Below are positions 49,643 through 62,615 of a stretch of 64,000 bases of DNA, one piece after another (the first letter of the stretch is position 1; every line of letters begins with the position of its first letter). The translations under genes were made by a program, and so were the position numbers. The stretch is from assembly GCF_003590095.1 (NCBI RefSeq), contig NC_039499.1, forward strand, positions 3,596,001 through 3,660,000, read 5' to 3'. The notes under the pieces were generated by a model. The model did no database searches and had not been told where the DNA came from. It worked only from the letters and a program-made list of their open reading frames with translations. Origin of the DNA: Trichoplusia ni. Its lineage: Eukaryota > Arthropoda > Insecta > Lepidoptera > Noctuidae.

Positions 49643-50607
49643 GCAAAACCCACTATAAATAGCTCATATTTGTATAGTTCCCTCTACACCAATATCGTAA
49701 CTCAATATTTATAATAGCTTCTAACAATACGTCCGTAGAATACCGAATTTTATCAACTCCTGTAAACTAAGTTAGTGGCTGTCAATCTGCTGAGCCCGAG
49801 ATATCACGACTTAGCTTTGATTGATGAAGCTGTCCCGACACAAATCGATACGATATGTAACTTTGACTAGTTTATAATTGTATAGAGATGATAAAAACAC
49901 CTTTTTTAATAGAAATATTTCTATACTTAATACTTCTCGAGAACGAGAGTTGTAGGTATTAATGTGTAGAACCTGTTTTAAGACAACAAATTAAAACTAC
50001 CTACAAACGGCGCGCGGCGTTGCTATGCTATTTTGGGGTAAAATGTATTCATTGCTTTTAGCCGGTCATAAACCAAGATAGTGTCATGAGACGGTATTCA
50101 AATTATTTATTATTAGACCTGGTTGTAGTTCGCGTAATTAAAATGAAATCATTTATTCTGCAAGTATATATCGTGACTTTTCTATTTCTTTTTCAGGTAC
50201 GCTGGCGACAATATTTCTATAGTCTAACCCTGAGAAGATATGTCAAAACAAACCCGCAGTCTCTTTTAAATTCCAAACAATTTTACAATGCTTAAAAGTG
50301 TATAAACCAATTCACAGTATGTTCAATATAAAGGATCTACTTATAGGTCGAATAGATTACAATGAAGTCATGAAGACAATTCAAATACAACTCAAGAATT
50401 CTCAAGAATGCAACGTATACTTCATGAGTACTCTATTCAAGGCATGTTCACAATAAATTATCGTAAACAATCATTTATAAACATAATTTAAATACAAATA
50501 ACATATGTTACATAAATAAATGGATAAGCAAACTATAGGATTAACAAACAAGTTAAAATACAACAAGAAACAAGATTTTAACATTCGCCTCACAAAATTA
50601 TCAGTCA

Positions 50608-50829
50608 ACAAGATCCTAATATAATATTATAAATGCGAAAGTAACTCTGTCTGTCTGTCTGTTACGCTTTCACATCTAAACCACTGAACTGATTTTTATG
50701 AAATTTGGTACAGAGCTGACCTTGAGAAAGAACATACGATATTTTTTATCCCGGACTTTTGAAGAGTTCTCGTGGAAACGCGATATTACCGACCTCGACG
50801 TGGGCGAAGCCGCGGGCGAAAAGCCAGTT
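50608..50829 (+). repeat. Non-LTR 3'-end repeat with CTGT microsatellite head
   Basis: Starts with GCGAAAGTAACTCTGTC and tandem CTGT, then the common moth block TGAAATTTGGTACAGAG, and ends at GGGCGAAGCCGCGGGCGAAA. Related, more diverged stretches are at 35620-35765 and 21085-21285. Confidence 0.55.
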
Positions 50830-51005
50830 TATGATAAAAAGCATGCTGTATACATTATTCATTAGATATTTTAAATAAAATCTGTTTACAATAACCATAA
50901 CAAAATGTAACTTATTTAAACTGATGTTATAAAAGGAGGCTTTATTAAGACAGGTAACGCTTAAGTTCTTTACATAATGGTAAACTGTCAGATTATATAT
51001 TTTCT

Positions 51006-51105
51006 TCGAGTACAACGAATTGCTCACGCGTATTTATCGTGATCACTTGACTAGTTTCTGACCCAATCGAAGTCCTTAATCATTAGCTGACGCGATTTTG
51101 CAAAG
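51006..51105 (-). repeat. Partial copy of the foldback retroposon family (non-hairpin)
   Basis: Shares CTCACGCGTATTTATCG, then GACTAGTTTCTGACCCAATC and AGCTGACGCG with the 49.0-kb copy. Diverged; single arm only. Confidence 0.55.
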
Positions 51106-51643
51106 AAACTCTTTGGAAATTTGATAAGAAAGTCTTTGGAAAACTGAAAATGAATTATGAATGTTTTTATTTATTACTTCTTTCCTTTCAATCCACCGTT
51201 TGACATAACTTACTACAAATAAAACTTTTGTAAAAAATGTCCCATTCAACCTCAAGAACTGCTGGACCGATTTGGATAATTAGTTTTATTTTCAACTGTG
51301 GAAGTACAAAGTGTAACACTTTATATAAGGAAGGATTACTTGAATGCCATGATAGTTGTTGCATCAAAAAACCCTCAATTAGTGTATTCATCATCCATAA
51401 TTGTATCATCAAAAGAATCTGTCCCTGTTTCCCAGTTTACAGTTCACTAATTAGATATTGTTCCTGCTATGCATTTTCCTTATGGTTCAGACTACATCTT
51501 AAAAACAGCTAAACTATTATCAGTCGGTACTGCGTTTTAATTATCAAAAAGTGTAAAACTTTTAGGAAATTGAGACAGACCCTGGCAGGATTCTCTTTAA
51601 ATTTCTTCAAGTACTCTTATTAATTAGGTATATTAATAACCCT

Positions 51644-51682
51644 AAACCTAGACTTTGAGTTTAGTACTCAAAGTCTAGGTTT
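51644..51682. repeat. Perfect 17-bp hairpin
   Basis: Arms AAACCTAGACTTTGAGT (51644-51660) and its complement (51666-51682) around the loop TTAGT, with imperfect pairing continuing outward for about eight bases. It is not part of a repeat I recognise. Could be a small palindromic insert. Confidence 0.5.
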
Positions 51683-52799
51683 TTAGTTATTGTATAGATC
51701 GCACAGACATATTGAACGAAAAAAATAACAACATTAAAAGAAAGAAAAAGTCACCTTACACTTAGCAACTTAGCCCAATGATGCAGTCATAGCGGTTCAG
51801 ATAAATGCATGACATAGAGAACTTCATAATAACAAGACCTTCATTGATAAGAAACTTAAACTAAATTAGATAAAATAAGACTAAATTCCAAATACATTAT
51901 GATACATTTAAACGACACAGTTCAAGGGCATTAGAAAGTGCTAAATAAATGAAGTGATGACTTACAAATGTAGGGTGAAGGGAGGTCAATACTTAAGAGA
52001 TGACAAGTCAATGAACCCGTTGACCATCGCAGCCTATATACAAAATGGTTCCGGATTTCTCATCAAAGCCTTTATCGTTTCCTGACAGTTTAATTTATGT
52101 GTGAAAGAAGATTAATACATAAAATAATGTAAATAAGGGCCGGGTTAACCTTGATTTCTCGATGCGTCAATGTTTTTGCGTAGTTCAATGTTATATACAG
52201 CTAATTATACATATTATGATAACGGAGTCATAATATGGTTAAACTGAGTAATGAGAACTAGGATAGATGTAACGTCATTGCAGTTTCTAATCTGTGAAGG
52301 GGAAAAACCCAGTTTTAGTACTTGTTCATTTGTTAATTGATAACGTTCAACTTATTGTATGCAATTAAAGAAATGGTTTAATATTATTACTTACGATCAC
52401 GTCGGCTACAATATGACTAAGGCCAACAAGCGAAAGAGAGTTGCATAAAAATTGTACCTACTCAGATTATAATTTATTTTTATTTTTTACTTTTTTACTT
52501 TACCATTAATTTTTTTATTTTTTATTATACTTTTTAAGTTCCCTTTGACAACTGCCCATCTGATACTTGTAACGCTGATTAAAAATAAATGTTCCCAAAC
52601 AATATTGAACACAATTGTTGTTAAGCGATTATCATCACATCAAGGAATTCCTCATGATCGAGGTCCACAGCTGGGCATAGGCCTCCCAATAGTTGCGTCA
52701 CAAACCTGGTCCTCCGCCTTCCGCATCCAGTCCGTGCCAGCTTTTTAGGTCATCAATTCATCACAATATTAGCACTTTAATTTCATTTTTTCCACGTTT

Positions 52800-53020
52800 T
52801 TATAAACTCACTTTCTCGTTTGTTTGTTTGTCGTTTCGGTTGGATTTTTGTAACGCAATTTTAAGGCACTTCCCGATAAGCTAGCGGGCTGAAATTTTTA
52901 GGGTAGCTTCAAACCCGATAACAATGCAATTTACAACTATAAAAACTGCTGGACCGACTGTGATCATTTGAATGGAGTGACAATTAAAAACTTGGGTATT
53001 TAGATTTTTTAAAGGTTATA
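52800..53020 (+). repeat. Repeat family D, copy 2
   Basis: Partner of the 20.3-kb copy, with an extra CCCGATAAGCTAGCGGGC segment. Next to it, 53096-53165 holds a GC-rich fragment (GTTATCTGTTGCCGACTCC) that I take as another moth repeat. Confidence 0.45.
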
Positions 53021-54234
53021 TCAGCTCTATACAGTTCCTCGTCAACACTTAGTTCACGATGGACAAGTAATGAAAACAACAAAGTACGACAAAGATCTTT
53101 AGGCGGGGAGCCAGCTGTCGAACACGTTATCTGTTGCCGACTCCGACTGCCTCGCGAACTCTGATAACAGACCTACACGTTTCTAAAGATTTACAGATTT
53201 TCCACAAAGTAGCTGGATGTGGATAAAGAGGTTTAAAGATGACCCTAGTAAAAGCTGGACTGATATTTACAGAGGTTTTATTTCCAAAAAAAAAAGGTTA
53301 TTGGACGTTTATTAATTTTTTGCTCTAAATACGAATTTCTTTGTACTTCTGATCGGTTTTAGTTTTTTCTCAGGTTAGAAATAAATTTGAACAATTGATG
53401 AGTCAATACTTCAAATTTCTTTTGGAAAATCAAGCTTTCACCTTTTATTGCAACTTAAGCAACATTAGTGGGTTTTGTACCGATATATTAAAAGAACCTT
53501 ATTAAAAAGGATTAGCTGTATGTCCACCTGCTTGTAATTGGTTACCAATATCTTGTTATATTGTTATTTCAGAAATGTTTGTAGGATCTGAGGTGATACG
53601 TCTAGGAACCAATGCAAGTAATGGAAGATTTTCAGACCACTTTTACTCAACAACGTAAGCTTACACAATAAAACAGAAGAATCAAGCCGACCGGTCAAGA
53701 GTGATCACAAAAAACTATGAGTAAGCGTCTATAAATAGAATCTTATATTTTTAGAAGGGACATTCCAATCCGTCAAGCGAAACTAAGATTTATTATTGCA
53801 CACAATTAGGTCGATAACTGCCTGCATTTATTCATGCACTTTGCAATAACTGGGACAGTTTTTAAGATAATGTTATTGGATTAAAAATGACATAAGTAAG
53901 TGTAACTATTACAATCTTAATTTTACTTGTTTTACAAATTATCTCAAGAGATAAGGTTTCGCGTAACGTGTTAAATAACACAAGTTTTATAAACAAAAGT
54001 TTATTGAACCCACTAAAAGTCATTTCATAATACATAATTGAGTAATAAAGCCAAAGTATTATTTCAGTCCAGATCTCAAACAACTTTCAATTGTGTGGGA
54101 AAACGAGCAATTATGAAATTCGTGCATTGTTACCGAAAAAGTTTAGTCTAATTAAATGGTATTAATGAATATGTCTTATAGTATGAATTTAGTCTATTTA
54201 AATAGAACGATAATAAACGAATAATTTCGCTCAT

Positions 54235-54556
54235 CGGAGAGCAGCTCGTGGCTAAGCTATAACCGCATAAGTCATTCGATCATAGGTTAAGCTATGCTTG
54301 ATGCGGTTGGTCCGTAGATGGGTGACCATCTTTGTCCCGGCTGTTATTCCTACATCTTTGACAGTCGTTACAGGTAGTCAGAAGCTTGAAAAGTCTAACA
54401 GCCAGTCTAACCAAGGGGTGTCGTGTTGCCCAGGTAACTGGGTTGAGGAGGTCGGATAGGCAGTCGCTCCTTGTAAAACACTGGTACTTAGCTGAAACCG
54501 GTTGGACTGGTAGCCGACCCCAACATAGTTGGGAAAAGGCTAGGCCGATGATGATT
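54235..54556 (+). mobile_element. 5S rRNA-like SINE, third copy with internal deletion
   Basis: Same family in plus orientation. About 45 bp are missing after the box C region (CATCTTTGTC joins directly to CCGGCTGTTATTCC). It is flanked by a decayed 15-bp duplication with two mismatches (54220-54234 and 54557-54571), which gives the exact element ends. Confidence 0.75.
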
Positions 54557-55663
54557 AATAATCTCGTTCATTGAACTCTACAATTATTATATTAAAACAA
54601 TTCAACATTGATTACTCTGCCTTTAGTTACTTAACATATTCATTAAGGGACGCGGTACTTTACCTGACTGCACAGCATGAATAATTAATTCCTTATGCTG
54701 ATGTCGTACAGAAAAAAAACATGCACCTGTTATGTGATGTCATCAGATGGACTCTACGTCCAACTTTCATTAGCCAATTCTATTGTTGTCCTGCTCCTGT
54801 AAAAATGCGTACAGTTACAATGTATTTATGCCTTAAAGCAAGATGGTAGAAATCTTTTTTTGCCCCTCGGGAGAGGAATTAGGTAGCGTCAGACTTTTAC
54901 CGTCAAAACTTAAACCACCATGCTACGCCATAAGCGTTCTAGTGTCGGTGCGTGGCATTTTCTATAGTACGCCTTGATCAAATACAAAGTTTGAAATCAA
55001 CCACCAAGCGTAATAAAAAAAAATAAAGACTGAATCACCATTTCCTATGAATTCAATGTTTTAAAAAAAAACGTTATTAAATTAAATCGGACCTCCTTAT
55101 TGACTCAGACCGACAAATTAATAAACATTATGAATTAAGAACAATATACATTCTGTTAAGGTAACACTATTGTAAAATGTTTTATTAATATTTATAAGTT
55201 AAATAATGGGCTTATACGTTTTGCGTGGTCCAAGGATATCCAACATAGTACGGTCAGCAAGAAAATTCTTAACACAATTCGATTCATAAAACAACTAACT
55301 ATACTCGATCAAATTGAACAAGTTGCTGTTTTATTAAATTACAGTTAACGTTTTAACAAAGTACGTACATTTAAGACACATTAAACGCTAAATCTCTCAC
55401 AACCCCGATAATTACTGGCAGTTTTTATTTCTAATTGTGATAATGGACTTGTGTTGCTGTCTGTACTCTTTAGTGCCATCTGTATGCGAAGTACGTTTCG
55501 ATACGTCATGGTGTTATGAGGATTGGGGGTGATATGCGTCAAAGATCGGAATTACGGCGGTTATTATGTATTAAGACGTAATAGGAACCTATCGGGAGCC
55601 CGTCGATACAAGTTATGTGACGTAAATTACCGTTAAGTACAGAATAAAGAATGGACTAATCTG

Positions 55664-55780
55664 ACTGCACGGATAGCCGAGTGAATGAGGTGATCATGCC
55701 GAACCCACTGAGTGAGAATTGTCGCGGGTTCAATCCCCATATAGGACAAGCATTCGTGGATCAAACAAATGCGAAATGCA
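55664..55780 (+). mobile_element. SINE B, 5' part
   Basis: A-box-like ATAGCCGAGTGAATGAGG and B-box GGTTCAATCCC followed by GGACAAGCATTCGTGGATC. The tail is lost. Related fragments lie at 56218-56310 (B-box region), 42565-42672 and 43850-43933 (3' ends), and reversed near 14270-14375 and 45735-45835. Confidence 0.55.
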
Positions 55781-58064
55781 AATGTTGACTTAAATGTTTG
55801 TGGATACCATAAATGGTAACAACCATAAATGGTGGTACCAAATTTCGTATTTACTAGTGCCTATACGTTTAAATATCGCACGAAGTAATGCCCCTTTGAA
55901 TTGAAGTACTTTTGGTAAATATTTGATACGGTAGATTATGGATTATTCCAATCTTTTATTATAAGCAGAATGATTTTGAACTAAAAATGCTTAAATATCA
56001 ATTAAACATACATTAGATGTAGTCATCACTTTTTGTTTCATATAAAAAGGCAAATGTAAGAAGTTAAATCGGATGTTTTGTTCTAAAGTGTGATTAGTTT
56101 GTGATGGCCTCAAATAACTGACATTTGTCGTCAAGACATCAAAAGTTAATAACTATGCTAACAAGAAAACTCATACCTAAACAATAAACCACTAGAAACG
56201 TAGAAATTAACTGTATCACCAGCAGAATTCATCGCGGGTTCGATCCCAGCAAAGAGCAAATATTTGTGTGATCCACGAATTCTTTTTCTGAGTATTTTGT
56301 TCTCCGGTTTTCGATATGCTATTTTATAACTCAAAAGAAGAAAAAAAATAACCATCAGTCAAGTTGCTGTAGTTTAGTATTGTAGGTTTAAAGGATTTGA
56401 CAAAAAAGCGAAAACAATTGTTTTAAAACTGTGCACTTATACTGTGCTCGATCGATACTGAATCCAAAAACCCAAACAGCTGACGGAAGGTATACGGCTC
56501 TCAAATTCAAATGAAATTTGCCTAATCATATCTTCCGGATGCCGAATAAGTTTTGGGCTACGGCCACCACAGATAATCAAAAAGATGAGACCGCTTTCTT
56601 CTTGCGAAGTTGGCTGAAGAAAGAGGTTTTGCCTCTGCAGCAGGATGCTAAACACTAGTAACAATAACTCTACATTGATTCAAAACAAGTACCTTACTTC
56701 CAAATTATCTATGTCCAGAATATTACCTACAAATCAAATCCCACAAGTCTCAAAACCATATTTGTACCGTAGATCTCTCTTCAATAAACCACAAGACAAT
56801 ATTTGTACACACGAGAGATTTATAGCTACATCGTCAATGGATCATAACACATTAAAAAGGGTCACTTGTTGAGCTGTCATTCATATTTGTTTCTACTGGC
56901 CTACTGATAGCAAGTGACCTATTTCCTGTACCGGGCCTACCAATATACCTTCAAGGAGGACTGATTGGAGCTGTGCGGAAGAGATAGCGTTCTACATATT
57001 GTAGAGCGACATCTCTTTCGCACAAGTGCTGTGGTTTTACTTCAAGAGGTGATAGGAAAAATATAGTAAGGAAATGAAATGCTTCAAGTTTATTTTAAAT
57101 ATGGTACTTACATTATGTTTACAACATTATTTAAATTCTATGAATTGTGATTTAGATGTTTGATAAACGTTGCAGCAAGCAGTTCCCAAATGCAAAACGG
57201 AATAAGAAGTGGCTTAGTTTAGTAACATCGAATCAGATTAATGTCGTAGATAACTGTGATAAATGCGTAAACATCCGCATCATGTTTGATAGAAAAACCT
57301 TTAAATCCTTGTTCCGTGATGGAGTTTCACAAACGTTCTAATTACAATAAAAAGTCGTCTAAGACCATTTGTATTGCATCATATGTTTGTTCTACACAGG
57401 GATCCTGGGCTTGATCAGCACTGGGTAGTGATGGATAGCTAGCATTATTGTATTCTTATTTCTTAATTATTTACTTATTGAAAACAAATTCTAGTAATTG
57501 CTTGACAACAGCAACCTCAATCTTAACAAAAATTAGTTATCTCAAATCGAACATAATAGCTATATCCTTCGAATTTTAGGTCAGTACGCACCTGCGCTCG
57601 CTAACGATGATAAATTAATCTCAACTCAATTTATGAACAACTAATCTACGTCTATACCTAGTTACTATTTGGTATAGATTCTGGTATTTAGTCACGTGAG
57701 ATAGTTAGCAAGAGCCGAGTCCTTGCGAGGCATTTCACACCTAACAAGACAGGCCTATTGCACATTCGAAACGACCATGCATCACAGTCTATTTTTAAAC
57801 GTCGAATACGTACATAGACAAACCTTTAAACCTCCAAGGTGCACCGAGACATATAAGGCAGAACGCACAGTTCCTTTGCAATCGCAACACCCAACAGATT
57901 ATCACGAATAAGAAAACAATCTGTCAAGTGTTTCAAGACCAAAGAGTTATTTGTCATGATTGAGTTATGGCCCAGATTTATAGCTGTCATATGCCACACA
58001 CCAAATTTGACCCAATTCGCACCTAACGTCTAAATTGAAACACGCGCAATATTCTACAACAACA

Positions 58065-58070
58065 TTTATT
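58065..58070 (-). terminator. Candidate poly(A) signal AATAAA of the secreted-protein gene
   Basis: First AATAAA hexamer seen on the minus strand downstream of the stop, about 614 nt away. A nearer non-canonical signal is possible. Confidence 0.35.
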
Positions 58071-58683
58071 TTACAACTTAAAATATATTTACAATAACTT
58101 AAAACGAAATTAAAACTAAAGAAATGCTTTGGTTGAAATTTCCTGGAAGTTAAAGAAACTGGTGACATTTAAATATATTTTTCAATCTAAGTACAAAAAG
58201 CCAATCATAATTTTGCCACAATTAGTATTTACAAAATAAATTTTAAAAACTATTATCGCGTGTTCTAGGCGTCCGGCGTCCAGGGAAACTAAAGTAGGTA
58301 CAATAATTGCTAAATGAAGATCTATCACAAGGTTATCACACCAAAGATAAACTTCTTAACACACGCTAGAAAACAATGAAAATAAGGAGTAACTTATCAC
58401 ACTTTAAGATAGGTCGAGCTAGCTTGTAAACATTGATTTGATAACGAGGCACTTGACACTTGCACTTGGCAAACTTGGAACCGTGTACGATAAACGTGAG
58501 GTCATGACTGAGAACTGTGCATAGAATAGATTCACTCAAAACATTTTCACTTAAGGAAATTGTCATTCGATATTATTTGAGATCGTTCGTGGTTAGTCGA
58601 TGCTTCGAACCAGTTCAACCCATCCTCATGATGTTACGTCGTCGGAGCAGGCGCTCCATTGCGTAGAACACGCGATCTGACCC

Positions 58684-59010
58684 TCAGTAGGGGCACACGA
58701 TCCCCCCCGCGCCGGGCACTGCTATGGAGTCAGGGAAGTGCACCCTGCAGATCTCCTTGTAGGTCTTGCCTTGTCTGGGCGCTCTGTCGACGTTTCTCGG
58801 CTTGGCATTCTGGTACCCGTAGTTAGGATTCTGGTAGCCGCCTGCATAACCGTAGTTCCCGTCGTACCCATAGTTCCCATAGCCGCTGTAGCCGTAAGAT
58901 CTTCTCGCGTTACCGTTAATGGCGTCGTATATCGCGTCGAAGAAGGGCTTGCTCTCGACGGTGACGGCGAGGCAAAGCGCGGCGATCAGCAGGACCCGTA
59001 TGGCAGACAT
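58684..59010 (-). CDS. Small secreted Gly/Tyr-rich protein, complete single-exon gene
   Basis: 108 residues. A signal peptide is clear (residues 1-20, core VLLIAALCLAV, likely cut after VES before KPFFDA). The mature part has a short acidic helix (FFDAIYDAI), a dibasic RR at 36-37, a Gly/Tyr/Asn-rich repeat (about 38-68: YGYSGYGNYGYDGNYGYAGG), a basic linker, and a C-terminal block with two cysteines (C88, C106) that probably pair, ending VCPY. Gly/Tyr repeats recall cuticle, silk-associated or antimicrobial peptides, but I do not recognise the family. The coding region is much more GC-rich than its flanks, and the TATA box at 59130-59137 sits where expected. The minus-strand stop is followed by an AATAAA about 610 nt downstream. 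Opposite-strand open frames here are shadows. Confidence 0.85.
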   Translation of the reverse strand: MSAIRVLLIAALCLAVTVESKPFFDAIYDAINGNARRSYGYSGYGNYGYDGNYGYAGGYQNPNYGYQNAKPRNVDRAPRQGKTYKEICRVHFPDSIAVPGAGGIVCPY

Positions 59011-59129
59011 CGCGGAAGGGTAGTGCGTAATTGTGTCAATTCAGTTGACGGTCAGGCCGGCCTCAGTCTGCGGAAGCTCACTCCGGTGGCGTTTAATCGC
59101 GAATGGTGCCGGGTGTTCATGCAGCCGGC

Positions 59130-59137
59130 TTATATAT
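59130..59137 (-). promoter_or_regulatory. TATA box of the secreted-protein gene
   Basis: The minus strand reads GATATATAAGCC, a strong TATA box about 120 bp upstream of the ATG. It predicts a start site near 59100-59107 and a 5' leader of about 90-95 nt, GC-rich and without upstream ATGs in good context except one in GCATGAAC close to the predicted start. Confidence 0.7.
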
Positions 59138-59299
59138 CGGCCTCGGATCATCCGACGGCGGACAGCTCGGGTGCGCGCGCGCAGGGTTCACGGTCTGTAC
59201 CCTGGACTCGCATTGGACTACTGATTGCTGCGGAATATTCGAAGGGTACGTTTTGTAAGACGTTTCGTAAACAGGAAGCGTTTCGCTGAGACACTTTGT

Positions 59300-62200
59300 T
59301 CGCTTTAAGCTAGATTGTAAGTGGGTTTTACACTTTAATATCTCAGTAAAGTAAATTGTCGTAGACTGGTTTGGTTTTGTGCATTACGATAATTTCCTCA
59401 TTGATAAACAATATATTTATAGCCTATTATTACTCACTGCAACATTAATAGTGATGTAATAATGACTATACGCAGAATTATGTATATTTCTCCTTACAGA
59501 TTACTCACGTTAATTAGAAGACTGAAAATATTAATAACAAAAAAATAAATTAAGATTACAAGCGCAAATATAAAACGACACAAACATGAACAAATTAAAA
59601 CACATCTTTTAAAAAAAATATTTTATACTCTATCAGCACTGTTCAAAATCCAAAAAAAAAACTCATTTCAAATTACCAACATAAACAAGCAACTTTCATT
59701 AAACACTTATAAAACGGTAGCTTCGTGCACGTGATTAGATAATTTCCTTACATAATATCTTCGCGGTGGCGAGCAGGCAATGTTAAGGTAGCGAGTCAAG
59801 TTCACTGGTGGTGCGAGCGTTCACCTCCGCCAGTAATTTGCGATTCAGCACGACGCTTCACACTGATGTGGCTGAATGAAGTTATGCCTTTGCCTGCCTA
59901 CGTTTTTAAAAGGGAAAGGTATTTTTGTTCTAGTTTATAAGCGGTTTTATAATTATGTAACGGAATTTCCAATTGAATGTTAAGATTTCCAAATGAGGTA
60001 CTTTTAAAATGTTATTTTTGTTGTGCCTAAAAGCAAGTTGGTCAATCAAAATCGAAAACTATAAAATATTCTAATTCAATTTTGAATTTGGAAGATGAAA
60101 AACACGACAAAATACTGGCACTCACATAAAAAGTAAACAAATACAAAAGTTGTTTAAAAAAACGATCAGGACGTTATTTTTTTACATTGAAATGAATTCG
60201 CATCCGTAGTGGCCAGTCACGTATGTCGAGCACGTAGGTTCTAAGTAAATTACAGACCCATTCACTAGCCTAATTCGCGTATAATGAAAACACATGTGTG
60301 TATGTCCGTCCATAGCAGGTTATTAACACGATTACCCGCCATATAAGTCATCGATAGCTCTATAAAATCAAGTCTCTTATTTATAGACAGCACAGCTATA
60401 ATTCGATAAAATGATCGGAAATTGTGGACGAAAATAAAGTCTTACTGCTTGCTTTAAGGTCTATTTTAAGTAAAAGAGTTTCATTAAGATAATAAATACA
60501 ATTAGGTACCATTTGGGAAATCACATAATTTTGCTATCAATTTTCTAAAATTGAATAGATATTATAATCGAATTTACACAAAAAAACATCGATCTTATTT
60601 ACCGTTAATACAGAATCTTTAATAAATAAAAAGACACTTTACATCGCAAGTTCGAATCCCATGGGAAAGTCATCAATCATTCAGTTACAAAAAGCCTTGA
60701 ATAATACAATGGACTTTTATCTAAGTACCTATTTATTTCTTGTAAATCAATAACCGTCACCTGGCGCTTTAAGCCTATAAGCTGACAAGCTTAGCTGATC
60801 ATATTACGTCTACTTAGCATATAACAAGAATTAATCGCCTTAATTCTGTATACTACACTAAAGTGATGATTAGTACACGAACCATTATGAAATTTGCGAA
60901 AACAGTTGATAAACGTTCTAACCTTGCTGCTTGCTGCAAATTCAGAACATAACACGACACAAAAAAAAGTTCCAATCAAACAAAAAAACAACACACACAA
61001 CAACAAAACAAATAACAGAACTGTTTTACGGACAAAAGCATGTCAATTTGAAATTGGAACACCATTTGAATTGAGAAGCGGGTGAACACAGCACTGGGGA
61101 AAGTTAATTATTACGGTAAAAAAACAACAAATTTTAGTTTTATATCAACCTACAATCCATTCAATGGACATATTAAAATCCCTAACAGAAATTCACTCTT
61201 TGTTTTCTAAGTTCAATCAAGTAGAGAAACCATAAACAAAACAACATCTTAAAAAAAAACACTTCAAAGTTCTCTATTCAAAACGTAAACAAAGTCAAAC
61301 CGCTTTAATTTCAGATCTGCGCAGAAACCGTTGAATTCTATTTATAAAATGTCAGAACAAACCCAGACACTTTAATTACGCCTGTGATACACGTTGTAAA
61401 ATCAATAGAACGGTTGCAACATTACGTTCACAAACGGGAATTTCGCAATTGTAGGCTAGAATGAAATGCAGGGCCGCCAACCTATCAAAGCGAACGAATT
61501 ATTTTGGTTGACTGTAACCATTCCGTTTAGTCGCTCGCTGTAGGGTTAATTCCAGATAAATAGAGTGTCAACGGCTGGATTCTCTGTGGATTCTCAATGC
61601 GAATGGATAAACAAGAGCATTGTCAGTGATCAATTTGGATAATTAGCTGCTCCAATTGGAATTTCTAGTTTTGAATGGGGATTCAATTTATGTTTGAACT
61701 ATGTTGAGGCTTTACGCTTTGAATGTATGAGGCATTAGTTGGTATTACATATTGAAATATTGGAGGAACGATTACCCATCGTGAAGGGTGGGCGAAACTG
61801 GGTGCTGTCCAATGTAAATGGTGCTGACCTTCAAAAAGTGCTACTTAGTAGCCTAATTTTAATAAATGAATTTTGATTTTTTTTTTGAAGTAAGGGTTCT
61901 TTATGGCTTCTACTAGTACCTTAAGTACGTTTTTTGGCAAAAATATTATGAATCCAGTTGGGTATTTTCAAAAATCCTTTTCGCCATTCGACTTTTTCCT
62001 GTTATCTGAAAACTTGCTTTGTTTATATCTAGGTTTAGATAACAAAGCTAAGAGTTAGACCTAGAATCGTAGCGATAAGAGAATTGAGCGAATTCTAAGA
62101 TAATAACAAAACTCGGGTCTTCCCGATAGCAGAGGAAACTGTTGCAGTGTCTCATAAAGTAAATTATCCTGTTATTACAAGAGCAATGTTTAGTTTTCAT

Positions 62201-62485
62201 TTAATAGTCTTCAAATTACTTTGAGTAGACAAGTCATCACGTATTTTAAGTTCATACTTCAAATCTACAGATCACCTCCAGACATTAAGATATGAGAACA
62301 CTACTCTTAACATGAAATTAAATATTTTTCCTATAAAACTAGCTTAAACATATAATAAGTTTCTGTCCTAGGTCCCAAAAATTCTATAAAGCCTTCTTCT
62401 CCACCCATGAAGACCTCTTTTTATAAAATCCAGTAATAGGTTGTATAGTAGGCTTTGTTAACACCAAACCAAATAAACTCCAAAC
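59300..62485. other. Non-coding upstream of the secreted-protein gene
   Basis: AT-rich. A GC-richer block at 59765-59880 about 650 bp upstream of the TATA box could be regulatory but shows no motif I recognise. Confidence 0.4.
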
Positions 62486-62497
62486 AATGCACCTAAG

Positions 62498-62615
62498 TTT
62501 TTTATAATAACTATCGTGAGACTGATTCATTATTAAATGATGTAACGGTTTACTCACGCGTATTTATCGGGCTACCCCGATAAATACGCGTGAGTAAACC
62601 GTTACATCATTTAAT
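62498..62615 (-). mobile_element. Foldback retroposon with 44-bp perfect arms and 4-nt loop
   Basis: Same family as the 43.9-kb copy. A 12-bp duplication AATGCACCTAAG flanks it (62486-62497 and 62616-62627). Read on the minus strand it starts ATTAAATGATG and ends GATAGTTATTATAAAAAA, i.e. an A-rich tail. The hairpin is 62528-62619 with perfect 44-bp arms around CTAC; its outermost bases overlap the duplication. Confidence 0.75.

Larger units (their letters stand above)
51683..58060. other. Non-coding with repeats
   Basis: Family D, the third 5S-like SINE and SINE B pieces are listed separately. No exon recognised. Confidence 0.45.

Noticed and set aside
55664..55745. Possible tRNA gene
   Set aside because: SINE B head; no paired acceptor stem and a family body follows.
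58738..59289. 183-codon plus-strand open frame
   Set aside because: It lies opposite the secreted-protein gene and its promoter. It exists because the minus-strand gene is GC-rich, and its composition (Val/Arg-rich) is that of a shadow frame.
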